64,000 nt of DNA from an uncultured Clostridia bacterium (GCA_934754495.1 CAKVHW010000002.1:146463-210462), one strand, 5' to 3'; counted from the stretch's first letter, positions 1 to 10,861 are shown. Made by a program: numbers and translations. Notes: generated from the sequence alone by a model not told the origin.

Positions 1-400
1 AACTTTAACATTTATAACGGTGCCCTCGTTGTTGCCAGCCAATACGCCAAAGTAAACAAGTTCGGTTTCCCTTAAATCAATGTTAGGAGTAGTGTTTCCA
101 TTTTTCATTGAATTGTAAGTACTGCTACTTACAAGCAATTGAGCAATGTTAATGTTAAGGTTTTTAACAATACTATTTTCAGAAATTGTTTTAAACAAAC
201 CAACATATGCTTCAGTACTACCCTTTTCATTGGTTAGGTCAAGACTCTTAATATTTAATGTGTACCCATTACCATCTAGGTAATTTGCATTAAAATCAAT
301 AGGTTTCCAAGAAATCAAATCAATATCGCATTGAAGAATATAACTTGCACCTTCTTGCATCTTTTCCAAATCCTCTTGAGTGTTAATAGGATTTGGGTGA
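1..400 (-). repeat. Second GLUG-type module of the giant lipoprotein (continues past the window)
   Basis: The frame reads NPINTQEDLEKM, then YILQCDIDL, a DGNGYTLNI-type turn and YFGVLAGNNEGTVIN. This is the standard entry into a GLUG beta-helix (an 'N-P-I-x-T-x-E-D-L' lead, a 'D-I-D-L' strand, a 'G-N-G-Y-T' turn and a 'G-x-L-A-G' unit). It runs off the left edge, so the protein is longer than what is seen. Confidence 0.65.
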
Positions 401-3400
401 TCTTCAGAACTATTATCTTCAATAACAAGTGTAAAGTAATAGTCAAACATGAACACTGTATAACCTTCAATATTGTATTGATCTGTAATTACAATGTCAC
501 CATTAATATCATAATAATAATGGAATGTTAGTCTTAATGTATTAGTCGAAATCGACAATGCTTTTATCTTACAAAGACCATCTTCGGTTAAAAATTTAAA
601 TCCGCTATATATCTTATTAGCCAATAGTTTTTCATAACCATTAGATGTTGCAACATACCAGTTTACCCCATCATCAGAACCTGATATTGCAGAAACAAGT
701 GCATTATATTTTTCAAGTTCTTTTGGTTTTAATACACCATAGTTATAATCATATGCTTTTTCATTAAGTGTCGCAACAGCCTTTAATGTTTTTGTTGTTG
801 CATTTTTAATTGTAACTACTCCATCAACAGCATCAAGTTCGTTTATATCTTCTAGAGTAAACGACACAATCTGCAACTCAACTGTTTTATCTGCACTAAA
901 TGTCGTTTTGTTAATCTCTCGCTTACCGCTAAAGTTTAAGGTATATTTACCATATGTAAGCGCACCCGTATCAAGATAGTACTTTTTAGATAGATCAATT
1001 TCACTATCCATTAAAACAGGTTGAAGTACACCCTTATTGTCCATGTAGTACATAATGTTTTTTGCAACAATACTACCATCAGCTGCTCTTAAATTCCAAT
1101 TAATTTCAGTATCTACATTTTTTGCTGTAATTGTAAGAGGTACAATTTCTCCCTTACCAATAATACCATCAGAATATTTATCAAGGGTTGCAGTAATTTT
1201 AGGGAAACTTTCAACATGTAGTTGTTTTGTTTCACTTACAATAACATTTCTATCTTTATCATACAAATTAACTGTAATTGGGAAGTACACATCTTGTGGC
1301 ATTGTTGTTCTAAAGTTAAATAGCAAGTAGTATTCGCCTTGTGCCATATCCAATACAGAACTGGAACCACCATATTGTGAAGGAAGTAACGAAGGATAAT
1401 CCACTATTGTGTTCCATAGAATTATCTTATTGCCTACAAGAGTATTAGTTGTAGGAAGTTTTGAATAAGTAACACTATTATTGTCCAAATCCATTGACGA
1501 GATATATTGTTGACTAATATCAACATAATTTAAGTATTGAGAGTCAAGTTGTACTTCAACCAACAATACATTGTTGTAATCTGGAGTAATTTCAACTTTT
1601 AAAATGCCTTGTTTGCCAGGAGCAATCGCCCAAATATCCGATTGATCAAATGCACTTCCGTTTTCTTCCTTAACAGGATAGAAATATGCATCAAGTGTAG
1701 AAACAGGATTTGGAGCAATTGTAAAGTTAAAGGTACTTTCTTTGCTACCACTAGTAGCCTTAATTACAAATTCTTTATCATAATATAATGGGTTGTTGCC
1801 TTTAGCATAGATATTTACATAATCTTCCAAATTCATAGACAACACAAATGTAAATATGTGTCTGTGAATAGCAACTTCACCCACAGCATTATTGTCTTTA
1901 ACGAATTCGTATTTTCTAAGTCTAATTTTTAATAGACTTGCTTCGCTTGTAGAATCAACAACTAAGTTTGTTGATGAATTAAAGCCCTTGCTTACATCTA
2001 CTAGAATATCATTAATTCCATTAGCAGAAAGTGTAACTGTTTGAAGTCCATCACCATTATTGGAGTAAACAATAACAGAAATTTCTTTTTCGTTTTGAGC
2101 TGAAATTCTAGCCTCGTCTTCACTAAACATAACGTTTAGGGCTTCAACAACAACATTAATTGTAATTTCTTTAGCAAGTGAACTTACAAACACTTTTTCG
2201 TTGTTGAAAATTACAAAAGGCGTAATACTTAATTTAATTTCACCAGTTCCAACTTTGTCTAGTGCCAACAAACTAAGTGTTGTTGTGTAATTAAAGTCAA
2301 GAGTTTTTCCAACCATTTTGCCGTCAATAATATCTGTACCAAACTTAACACTACTTGTAGCCTCTGTTGAGATATTTGTATTTCCGTCAACCGATTTCAC
2401 AACAACTTGGAAACCGCTTGTGTTGGCTGGATAATCAATACCGTTAAGAATGTTTTCAAAACCAAAACTATAGTCTTCGGCAACACCAACTGTAAGATTA
2501 AAACTTTCAACCATTTCATCGGTTTTGTCGTGTTTTACAACAAAATCTGTAAAGCCCTTAACAACAACAATATTAAACTTAACATTAATTCCGTCATCTT
2601 TAAGGTTGTAGAAAGTCAATGTTGCTTGTCCTACATTTCTAACTTTAATTGTAATATAACTGTCATTAGAAGTATCAACATACACAACATCTTGGTTGCT
2701 ACTAGCAACAATCATTTGCGATGCTGTGTCTTTATTAATTTTTAACGCACTAATTTCAAGAATCTTGCCATTAATGCTAGCTACATAATATCCATCGCTT
2801 GTTATGCCATAAGACATTTTGTAACTATTAAGATTTTTAGAATCTCCGCTAGTTGTTGGGGTATTGTACATTAAAATTACTGTGTCAGAATCATATAGCA
2901 CATGACCTTGTAATTCTTCATCACCATCAACAACATAATATTTTCGACTGGTTTCGTCTACATTGAAATCATTAACAATCAAGTTAAGAGTTGCTAGAGT
3001 GTCAAACCACAATTCATACTTACTTTCAGAAATTTTATCAGTGATAGTCAAGTATGGTTTAATCATAACTGGCAAACCACCATTAATCTTGTTGGTAATA
3101 ACCCATTTATGAGCATTAGGACCACTTGATATTGTAGCAGTACGTATCTCACCTGTATTATTATCTTTAAATGTTAATATGTTGTTTTCACAACTTACTT
3201 CTTTGTTGTGTGGGAAAACACCACTACCATCTTCATTTTCAATTGCAAAAAATCCATCTACAATTGTGATATAATAGGTATGTCCATCAACAAATACGCT
3301 AAAGTCTTGTTGCAAGTTGGTGGTTGTTACACCTTGTTTTATTATAAATTTATCTTTAACATTGTTGTAATAGTCGTCACCGCCAACATAATTTTCATCA

Positions 3401-6400
3401 TAGCTCCAATTGTCGCCATTCTTATATAGTTTAACGGTTGCCGAACCAACAGTTGTGGCATTTCCACTATTCAATTTTGTCATCAATGTTTCAATTAAAG
3501 TTGCATTAGTACTTTTGTCTAAAATATTTCCTTTGCTATCAGTCCAATATGTATGGTAGTAATATGTTTTTTCATATTCAACATATTTCCTGCCATCTTC
3601 AGCAGTTTTAATTGCAAGTCCACCAATAATTTCTAGTGTTGCACTATCATTAATAGCATTACCATTCTCATCAACCCAGCCATCGCCATTTTGATAGTAT
3701 CTTGTTACCAACACATAACTTTCACCGCTTACTACTGTCACCAAACCAAGTTTTGCAAGCACCTTAGAATCGACAACTGCAGTAGCATGGCTGGCATCAT
3801 TGTACCAGTGTGCACTGTAATAATATTTGTTTCCGCCGTTTTCAACTTCTTGTAACTTACGTGCATTAAGCATATCTATTACAAATTGGTCAGAAATGTC
3901 ATTGTTCACATACTGCCATACATTAAACGAAACATATTTAATAGCAGTGCTACCTTCTACAATATTTGAAGTAGAAGAATTAAGTCTTGCAAGTGTATTG
4001 GCATCAGTAACTTCTTCAGAAAGCGTTTCCACGCCTTCACTCTTATCATACTTTTTATACCATTTTTGATAGTATTCACTTGTAGGGTCATCTGTTGAGT
4101 AATAAGTGCTAATTCCAAATGTTGCATTTATTTCAAGTTCGGTAACTTCTACATAACTTATGTTTCCTTTAATGACAATCTTAGGAAGTGTATCCAATTT
4201 ATCGCTTGTTTCTTTATCATCAACAAGGTTTTCTAAGCCACCTTCTTCGGTGTAATTACCATACCAATGTGCACCATCGTAATAATAACGTTTAAATACA
4301 AGATATATTTCACCGTCAAAGTTTTTAAAGCCATTAGCGGTAAACAATTCTTGAATTGTCTTATACTCTGTTTTGTTAATAATGTTGTAGATATTTAAAA
4401 TTTTGTTGTTTGTTAGCACTTTGTTTTCAATATTGATGTTAAGTTTTTCATTAACATAATATCTATTTCCACCAGACAAATTAAACTCTTGTCCGGATGC
4501 ATCAACAAGCACACCATTTTCTAGTGTATAATCAACACCACCAATTGTAATTGTAACTGTGCCATTAGGATTAATAGTACTATTTACTGATTTTACAATA
4601 ATTGTAGGATTGCCTTCATAATAATGAATAATCTTTTTAGAAGAATCCTTATCATCTTCAAGTGGAATTGTAGCATAATAGCCACTTTCATATCCACCAT
4701 ATTGATACAAGTTGCCAACTAGCATTCCTGTACCTGCAATAAGTTTGGTATATATTTTACCGCCAAACTCACATGTATCGCTTGTGTTTGATGACAAGAT
4801 TACGTCACCGTAAACATACATCTTAACACCGCTATAATAATACAACTTACCTTCATATGGATTGCTTTTGCTATTTGAAATAAAGAAAATTCTTGTTACT
4901 TTGTTTCCGTCAATAACTATGTCACCGTCTTCTTCACTAAGTGTAATTTCTTTTAGCAAATCTTCAGTTGTTTCTATCGTTTTTTGTTCTGGAACATTAG
5001 CAAGCCAATATTCATTAAAGTCTCTAACAATTGTCAAACATTCTTTATCGCTATACACATTAGACCAGTTGTTGGTGTTAATGTAATATGTATTATCCTC
5101 ATAAGTGAATTTGATAATAGGTTTAAATTCGGCAGCCTTTTCACCTATTGCTACAATATCACCAGTAATTGATTCGTTGTAAACAACATTTGATTTGTTT
5201 TGTGTTTGGTCGTAAGCATATTTCCCGCTTTCAACCTTTTTCATTTCGCTTCTGGTATTGATACTAGCAACTTGTTCTGCTAATGAACTACCAGTTCCGC
5301 CAAACCTAGCCAAAACACCAATTATATCATTTTGTGTTTCGCTTGCAACAGTGTCGTTTACACCAACTCTTAATGTTTTTAGTTTTAATAATGACTTTGT
5401 ATCTGCTTTTCCATTAATAAAGTTATAACCAATTAAACTTTGTAACAAATCAACTTTATATGAATCAAAGCTTGAAATTTCACTAGAGCCTTCAAGTCTA
5501 TAATATTCATAAGAATCTGCAAGTGGCGAACTTGCTAAATCACGCCTGTATGCCGAAAGCCTTAATTGATCATTGTTTCTAAATACAATGATTGTGCTTT
5601 CACTTACTTTTGTAGTCAAACCAAAATATGAAATTTTGTCATTAAAGATGTTTTTATCTTGTTCTATTGTAAACAACGAACCATTAAGTTTTGCATAAAC
5701 TTTGCTAATTGTTGTGCTATCAAGAGTTTCGTTAATCTTAAATGTTGTTTTGCTTACTGCTGTTTCTTGCACAACAACATAGTTGCTATGTTTATCTAGG
5801 TTTTTATCACCTAAAATATTGTATGTGTATGTTGTAGGTTCGCTTGTATATTCTTTGTTGTTTGTGTCCGCAACCGCTATTGCATCGGCAAACACAAGTT
5901 TTAGCATATTATTTACATTTGCTTTTCCATCAAAATAAGAATTTTCAATTTTAATGCTTGCATCTTCTCCGCCATTATCAAGAGTAGATTTAAAACCTAC
6001 AAAAGCACCTGCTCTTTCTTGACTTGCATAAGCATTAGAAGCAATGTGTGAATTAAAATAACTATTGTTGATTGTAAGGCTGTTATCAAGTTTTAAGTCT
6101 TCACTTTTTACCTTAGTAACTGCACCTACAAGACCACCAATATATTGACCAGTAGCAAATTCAGGCGAGTTGTTTTGAAGCACCACAACCGCACCTAAGT
6201 ACTTAGATGCCATCGCTTCCATAACCTTAACATTGCCGTCATATGTATTAATGTCTTGCGAAGTATAAGATCTTACATAAGTGTATTCAAGTCTTGCATT
6301 TTCAGCAGTTCCTACCACACCACCAACATTATTATAACCAGCAATAATGTTTTTCATATTGATGTTGTAAAGCATTTGAACTTGTGAATCATTAATTTCG

Positions 6401-9400
6401 GCATATTGCACATAACCTGCAATACCACCAACATTGCTATGACCAGCAATTACAGGATATACAATGGCTTTGTTGATAGTAATATTTTGAGCATAACCCA
6501 CTACACCACCAATATTTGCCTTAGCAAAATCCATTGCCACTGTGCTATTTGCTTTTTCATATTTTAATGCCGTTAATCTTGCCAAAACATTAACTTCGCT
6601 AATATTTGCAAAATTACCCTCGCTAACACCAACAAACCCAACAATACCACCAACATTAATGTCGTTGTTGTTTCCTTGAAGTGTGCTTACACTAATTGCA
6701 ATATTTGCATTAATGTTGCTATTGTTGATAGTGCTTTCACTTGGAGCACCCGTAACTTCTACTTTGCCGTTTGTTTTACCAAACATACCCCCCACATTAA
6801 CAGCACCACTGCCGTTTTGAACAACAGTGATTGTACCATTAACACGTGAGTTTTTAACAACAAGACTACTATTTACATTTCCTGCAATTACACCAATATT
6901 AATCTCTCTGTTAAATTCACCTCTTACGGTAACATTAACATTTTCAAAATTAACATGGTCAAGTGTAATTCCTGCCCTTACACTTGCAAACAAGCCAAAA
7001 CTTGTATTTACAGAATCACTAGTAAATAGCATATTTAATCCATAAATTTTGTATTTGTAAGTTAAGGTTTCTGTTTTGGAAATGTATTTTGTAAATATTC
7101 CCGAAAGATTGTTTTTCAAAACATAATTAGGATTTGTAATTACATTGTTTAAAATTATCTCATTTGCAAGCACATAATATTTGTCTGCAATTTCGGTTGT
7201 TTCACCATTAATAACTTTTGTGCCTTGCAAATATTTTTCAAAGTCGCTTCTGCTTCTTATTTGATATGGGTTTTCTTGTGTTCCGTCTGCAACATTAATG
7301 TTGAATTCGGTCTTTAGGTTAAATTGTCCGTCAGAGATTTGGTCAACAGCACCAACTGTGCAAATATACTTTCCAGCGGTTGTGCCCAAATACTCAATTA
7401 CAACTTGGTTGTTTTTAAGTGTAACTTTAAATAAAGGTGCATCATTATTATATGTTCCGTTAATGAATTCACCACATGTTTTGTAGTTTCTGTAGTTTAA
7501 AATTCCATTTCTATAAATTGCAAATGCAACATTAACTTTTTCTCCAGTTTTCACATCGGCAATTTCAACAAACACGTCTTTATTAAATGTGTTTGTTGGC
7601 AAAACCTCATATGTAAATGATGTTGTTTTTTCGCCGTCTAGTTCAAGGTACAAACCGTTTTCTTTGTTGACTGTTGTTTTGATACTAGTAGATTTTGTAG
7701 GGTTATAAATTCTAAGAACAAAGTTGTTTCCTTCAAACACGTTATTAAATTGTTTTACAGTGCCCCTAAATACAACTTCAACAAAACCTTCTTTAAAGAT
7801 TGCATTAATTAATGCTTCTCTATTTTCTGTACTAACAGCACCACTAAGTTTTGCTTCATAAGTATAAACAGTATTTAGTCTAAATGTTTCTTTTTTTGCA
7901 TCGTTAAGATTGTTAATTAATGCTATGTCTTCAATACGTCTAGAATCTTCTACTGTTTCGTAAATGATGTCGTCAATACTTTCATACCAGTTTTCAGCCC
8001 ACAAATAATATGTTTTACTTACTTCATTTGCGGTAATTGTAGCATATTTTAAACCATCTAAATTAGGAATTGTTTTTGTATTGGCTTCAGATGCATCAAA
8101 TATTGTCTTATACCAATTAATATTTTCTGCAACATTCACTCTATAATATCTTGTACCACCCACTTCAATGAAAGACATTACATGTTGGTCGCCCACAAGG
8201 TCGCCATAACTAACAGTTGTTGCACCAAGTTTTGTAACAGTATCAGTAGCATTATTCATTGTGTAATTTTGATACAAATTACCATAGTTTTCCATGTCAA
8301 ACATGTCATCGCCAGAAGCGGTTGTTATTTTTAATTGAATTTCTGCAAATGCCTTAGCAATATCGGCATCTTTTAAGTTTGTAGCATCATACACCGTGAA
8401 TGTGTTTTTGTTAAGTTTAGCATTCGATATTTTTTCAAACACATAAGTATTAATAATAATTGAATTTGCAATACCATTAACATGAATTACAAGTGGCGTA
8501 CTTACAAATTTACCATCTTTAACACTTGTTGTTGAAGTGGCAGTTGTTATAAGTTTACCGCCTTCATTCTTAACCCAGCGAACATAACTTGTATTTGTGT
8601 CGATTTCCACACCTTCATTAACCGCAACTTTTTCAATGTTTCCGTTATACAAGAATAATCTGTACACGTCAAAGTTGATTGTTGTGTTAGTAGCCAAAAC
8701 TAAGTAGTCAAAGAATGTGTATGTATGTTCCATTCCATTAAGGTCCATGTACTTAACAGAATCTCTGCTTAGTGTAAATGCATCGCTAACACTACTTGTT
8801 AGTTCGCCAGCACCTTCACTATCGCTGTTCCAACTAGCAAAGAAGCCAGTATTGTTTTTATCAACATCTAAAAGTAAAAGTTCATCAACATATTTTAGCC
8901 CAACATTAATTCTACAACTAGAAGAAATACCAGTAATCATTCTAAGTGTTAATTGTGTTCCACTTGGAGTAAAGTATTTGTCTAGTTTGAAATTAGGAGT
9001 AAAGAAAACCTTATTGCCTTCAAATGTAACTCTACCAGAACCACCATTTGTAAGGCTCACATCACTAATAACATCACGAGCAGTGATATTAGTGTCGGTA
9101 AATTCATATATCAAAGTAGGTTGTAAGTCAGCCGACTTTTCAATAATGATTGTTTTATCGGTTAAATTAAAATCACTAATACTTGCCGAAACGTGAACCT
9201 TAATATTTACATCTTTTGTGTAAATTTGTGCTTCTTTTCCTTGACCATAGTTGTCGGTATAAAACTTAGACGTCATGGTAAGCACAATTGAAATCGTAAA
9301 TGTGTCGTTGCTACTGCTCTTTAGGTAAAGAGTTGTGCCATTTGCAAATTCTGTTGCGCTACCTGCACTTGTATCAACAACTGTGCCGTTTTCGTTCATA

Positions 9401-10782
9401 ACAACAATGGTAGATTCCATTGTATTAATTTTAAATGTCATGTCGGTGGCAGAACTATCGTACACTTTTAGTTTTGTTCCAAAGGTACTGCTGTAATCCT
9501 TAAACACCATCAACATTTTTTCTGAATTATAAGATTCATCGTTAATTTTTAAATTTGTTGCAGTAGGAACATTTATTACTTTAAAGTTTACAACAATCTT
9601 TTTAGTAAATTGCCCATCGTACTCGCCAGTGCTTTTTCCACCTGTATAATCAACCTTAAACACTAAAGTTTGATTACCAGCTTCTCGTGGTTCAACATCA
9701 AACACGAATGTTGTACTGCCACCACTAATTGATGTGCTTACTTTTGTTACACCAATTATTTCGTTTCCAAGGTCATCAACTGTAACTTTGTAATCGGTGT
9801 AATTTAGTACCATTCTAATTTGTCCACCAAAGAAATACTTATCACCTATTGTTTCTGCCCCACTCTTCTCACCTTCTGGAAGATTAGGATTAGCAAACAA
9901 CAAATCATATTCAACTTGGTCTTCTTTCTTTTCGTTTGGTTCTACACTATTAAATGTGTTTTGAGCACCCACACTAAACACAATGTGTGCTGTAGGAGTG
10001 CTGGTGTTTGTATTGCTATAAAATTTAAATGGTTTTATTACTTTAACTCTTAGATAAGTATCTTTAGTTGTTATATCTTCTTTGCCCTCAATTGCTGACC
10101 TTGCACCAAGTTTAATATAACAATTTCCTTCACCATCTACCAATTCTGAGTTTTCAGAAATTCTGAAATCTTTTAAGTCAAGCACATTGTCTTTAATAAG
10201 TTTATCGGCACTTCCTTGACCTTGATACAATCTTCTTGTTTCTTCAGAAATATAGTACTTAACCTCGGTTTGGCTTGTTGCTGATGGTGTAAAGTTTATA
10301 TATCTTCTTGAGTTTCCGTTAAGGTCTAGTTTTCCACCTTCTTCACACACAAGTTCCACATCGTTTTTAAATGCCATTTCTTTCACTTCAACATCAATGC
10401 GAATTTTAATTATTTCCGTGCGGTTGCCTTCTGCCGTTTTTATAGGTATTTCTGTATAACCTGTCTTAACACCCTTAAATTCTAACACATAATGGCCGGC
10501 TTCGTTGTTTTCTTTTACTTCAACCGAAACAAACTCATCGCCCAGCCTACCGCCGTACTTAGGAAGTTCTATGTCTTTGCTTATAGATTTTGGTGCATCA
10601 ACATCAACTATTAGTCGCTGTGGCTCGCTCACAAGTTCGTTGTTTTCGCCCTCAACCATTGTAATGTTAAGTTCGTTGCTACTAACTGTAAGTTTTACTT
10701 TTTCGTATGGGTCACCACCACAAGCAGCCACTCCAAACAATGTAAATATAGCCAAAAGTAATACACAAAATCTTTTTTTCAT
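1..10782 (-). CDS. Giant surface lipoprotein with GLUG-type modules (partial, 3' end outside window)
   Basis: Sampled lines across the whole length are open in the minus frame whose codons begin at 10782, and the frame still codes at base 1, giving at least 3594 residues. The start is the ATG at 10782, preceded by a GAGGAA ribosome site; the nearby ATG at 10789 is in a dead frame. The N-terminus is a lipoprotein signal, MKKRFCVLLL... ending in the lipobox VAAC (Cys21), so the product should be lipid-anchored outside the cell. Residues about 25-1160 look like all-beta surface domains. Residues about 1165-1620 begin with GTQENPYQIRSRSDF and continue with many VGG(I/V)VG-type turns, as in GLUG-motif beta-helix domains. 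A second such module starts near residue 3460 (NPINTQEDLEKM). Around 830-930 and 2160-2470 are Tyr/Trp-rich units. Function unknown; an adhesin or matrix role is inference. It is transcribed divergently from the ttcA-like gene. Confidence 0.88.
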   Translation of the reverse strand, partial: MKKRFCVLLLAIFTLFGVAACGGDPYEKVKLTVSSNELNITMVEGENNELVSEPQRLIVDVDAPKSISKDIELPKYGGRLGDEFVSVEVKENNEAGHYVLEFKGVKTGYTEIPIKTAEGNRTEIIKIRIDVEVKEMAFKNDVELVCEEGGKLDLNGNSRRYINFTPSATSQTEVKYYISEETRRLYQGQGSADKLIKDNVLDLKDFRISENSELVDGEGNCYIKLGARSAIEGKEDITTKDTYLRVKVIKPFKFYSNTNTSTPTAHIVFSVGAQNTFNSVEPNEKKEDQVEYDLLFANPNLPEGEKSGAETIGDKYFFGGQIRMVLNYTDYKVTVDDLGNEIIGVTKVSTSISGGSTTFVFDVEPREAGNQTLVFKVDYTGGKSTGEYDGQFTKKIVVNFKVINVPTATNLKINDESYNSEKMLMVFKDYSSTFGTKLKVYDSSATDMTFKINTMESTIVVMNENGTVVDTSAGSATEFANGTTLYLKSSSNDTFTISIVLTMTSKFYTDNYGQGKEAQIYTKDVNIKVHVSASISDFNLTDKTIIIEKSADLQPTLIYEFTDTNITARDVISDVSLTNGGSGRVTFEGNKVFFTPNFKLDKYFTPSGTQLTLRMITGISSSCRINVGLKYVDELLLLDVDKNNTGFFASWNSDSEGAGELTSSVSDAFTLSRDSVKYMDLNGMEHTYTFFDYLVLATNTTINFDVYRLFLYNGNIEKVAVNEGVEIDTNTSYVRWVKNEGGKLITTATSTTSVKDGKFVSTPLVIHVNGIANSIIINTYVFEKISNAKLNKNTFTVYDATNLKDADIAKAFAEIQLKITTASGDDMFDMENYGNLYQNYTMNNATDTVTKLGATTVSYGDLVGDQHVMSFIEVGGTRYYRVNVAENINWYKTIFDASEANTKTIPNLDGLKYATITANEVSKTYYLWAENWYESIDDIIYETVEDSRRIEDIALINNLNDAKKETFRLNTVYTYEAKLSGAVSTENREALINAIFKEGFVEVVFRGTVKQFNNVFEGNNFVLRIYNPTKSTSIKTTVNKENGLYLELDGEKTTSFTYEVLPTNTFNKDVFVEIADVKTGEKVNVAFAIYRNGILNYRNYKTCGEFINGTYNNDAPLFKVTLKNNQVVIEYLGTTAGKYICTVGAVDQISDGQFNLKTEFNINVADGTQENPYQIRSRSDFEKYLQGTKVINGETTEIADKYYVLANEIILNNVITNPNYVLKNNLSGIFTKYISKTETLTYKYKIYGLNMLFTSDSVNTSFGLFASVRAGITLDHVNFENVNVTVRGEFNREINIGVIAGNVNSSLVVKNSRVNGTITVVQNGSGAVNVGGMFGKTNGKVEVTGAPSESTINNSNINANIAISVSTLQGNNNDINVGGIVGFVGVSEGNFANISEVNVLARLTALKYEKANSTVAMDFAKANIGGVVGYAQNITINKAIVYPVIAGHSNVGGIAGYVQYAEINDSQVQMLYNINMKNIIAGYNNVGGVVGTAENARLEYTYVRSYTSQDINTYDGNVKVMEAMASKYLGAVVVLQNNSPEFATGQYIGGLVGAVTKVKSEDLKLDNSLTINNSYFNSHIASNAYASQERAGAFVGFKSTLDNGGEDASIKIENSYFDGKANVNNMLKLVFADAIAVADTNNKEYTSEPTTYTYNILGDKNLDKHSNYVVVQETAVSKTTFKINETLDSTTISKVYAKLNGSLFTIEQDKNIFNDKISYFGLTTKVSESTIIVFRNNDQLRLSAYRRDLASSPLADSYEYYRLEGSSEISSFDSYKVDLLQSLIGYNFINGKADTKSLLKLKTLRVGVNDTVASETQNDIIGVLARFGGTGSSLAEQVASINTRSEMKKVESGKYAYDQTQNKSNVVYNESITGDIVAIGEKAAEFKPIIKFTYEDNTYYINTNNWSNVYSDKECLTIVRDFNEYWLANVPEQKTIETTEDLLKEITLSEEDGDIVIDGNKVTRIFFISNSKSNPYEGKLYYYSGVKMYVYGDVILSSNTSDTCEFGGKIYTKLIAGTGMLVGNLYQYGGYESGYYATIPLEDDKDSSKKIIHYYEGNPTIIVKSVNSTINPNGTVTITIGGVDYTLENGVLVDASGQEFNLSGGNRYYVNEKLNINIENKVLTNNKILNIYNIINKTEYKTIQELFTANGFKNFDGEIYLVFKRYYYDGAHWYGNYTEEGGLENLVDDKETSDKLDTLPKIVIKGNISYVEVTELEINATFGISTYYSTDDPTSEYYQKWYKKYDKSEGVETLSEEVTDANTLARLNSSTSNIVEGSTAIKYVSFNVWQYVNNDISDQFVIDMLNARKLQEVENGGNKYYYSAHWYNDASHATAVVDSKVLAKLGLVTVVSGESYVLVTRYYQNGDGWVDENGNAINDSATLEIIGGLAIKTAEDGRKYVEYEKTYYYHTYWTDSKGNILDKSTNATLIETLMTKLNSGNATTVGSATVKLYKNGDNWSYDENYVGGDDYYNNVKDKFIIKQGVTTTNLQQDFSVFVDGHTYYITIVDGFFAIENEDGSGVFPHNKEVSCENNILTFKDNNTGEIRTATISSGPNAHKWVITNKINGGLPVMIKPYLTITDKISESKYELWFDTLATLNLIVNDFNVDETSRKYYVVDGDEELQGHVLYDSDTVILMYNTPTTSGDSKNLNSYKMSYGITSDGYYVASINGKILEISALKINKDTASQMIVASSNQDVVYVDTSNDSYITIKVRNVGQATLTFYNLKDDGINVKFNIVVVKGFTDFVVKHDKTDEMVESFNLTVGVAEDYSFGFENILNGIDYPANTSGFQVVVKSVDGNTNISTEATSSVKFGTDIIDGKMVGKTLDFNYTTTLSLLALDKVGTGEIKLSITPFVIFNNEKVFVSSLAKEITINVVVEALNVMFSEDEARISAQNEKEISVIVYSNNGDGLQTVTLSANGINDILVDVSKGFNSSTNLVVDSTSEASLLKIRLRKYEFVKDNNAVGEVAIHRHIFTFVLSMNLEDYVNIYAKGNNPLYYDKEFVIKATSGSKESTFNFTIAPNPVSTLDAYFYPVKEENGSAFDQSDIWAIAPGKQGILKVEITPDYNNVLLVEVQLDSQYLNYVDISQQYISSMDLDNNSVTYSKLPTTNTLVGNKIILWNTIVDYPSLLPSQYGGSSSVLDMAQGEYYLLFNFRTTMPQDVYFPITVNLYDKDRNVIVSETKQLHVESFPKITATLDKYSDGIIGKGEIVPLTITAKNVDTEINWNLRAADGSIVAKNIMYYMDNKGVLQPVLMDSEIDLSKKYYLDTGALTYGKYTLNFSGKREINKTTFSADKTVELQIVSFTLEDINELDAVDGVVTIKNATTKTLKAVATLNEKAYDYNYGVLKPKELEKYNALVSAISGSDDGVNWYVATSNGYEKLLANKIYSGFKFLTEDGLCKIKALSISTNTLRLTFHYYYDINGDIVITDQYNIEGYTVFMFDYYFTLVIEDNSSEDHPNPINTQEDLEKMQEGASYILQCDIDLISWKPIDFNANYLDGNGYTLNIKSLDLTNEKGSTEAYVGLFKTISENSIVKNLNINIAQLLVSSSTYNSMKNGNTTPNIDLRETELVYFGVLAGNNEGTVINVKV
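3370..4330 (-). repeat. Tyr/Trp-rich imperfect repeats in the giant lipoprotein
   Basis: Residues about 2160-2470 contain several units with a double or triple Tyr, a few residues, then W or WY and a short acidic/Asn-rich helix-like tail ending in Leu: YYYDGAHWYGNY, YYQKWYKKYD, YYYSAHWYND, RYYQNGDGW and YYYHTYWTDSKGN. Similar units occur near residues 830-930 (RYYRVNVAENINWYK, YYLWAENWYES; DNA about 8000-8300). I do not recognise the family. Confidence 0.55.
5920..7290 (-). repeat. GLUG-type beta-helix module inside the giant lipoprotein
   Basis: The translated frame shows repeated short units of the form xNVGG(I/V)xGxV separated by about 25-45 residues, for example VNVGGMFGKT, INVGGIVGFV, ANIGGVVGYA, SNVGGIAGYV and NNVGGVVGTA. 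It is introduced by GTQENPYQIRSRSDF. This is the known pattern of GLUG-motif surface proteins, which are predicted to form right-handed beta-helices. Boundaries are approximate. Confidence 0.75.
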
Positions 10783-10832
10783 TTTTCATTTCCTCATAAG
10801 TTTATTTAATTTACTTACAAAATTATATATAT

Positions 10833-10861
10833 ATTATATATATACCCCTTTTTTAAGTCAA
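10833..10861 (-). promoter_or_regulatory. Sigma-A promoter of the giant lipoprotein gene
   Basis: On the minus strand TTGACT (10861-10856) and TATAAT (10838-10833) are separated by 17 bases, about 45 bases upstream of the start codon. It is a near-perfect vegetative promoter. Confidence 0.7.

Noticed and set aside
8717..9196. 159-codon plus-strand open frame inside the giant lipoprotein gene
   Set aside because: It lies antisense to a strong coding frame, is rich in Leu and Ser as expected for a shadow frame, and has no ribosome site or family motif.
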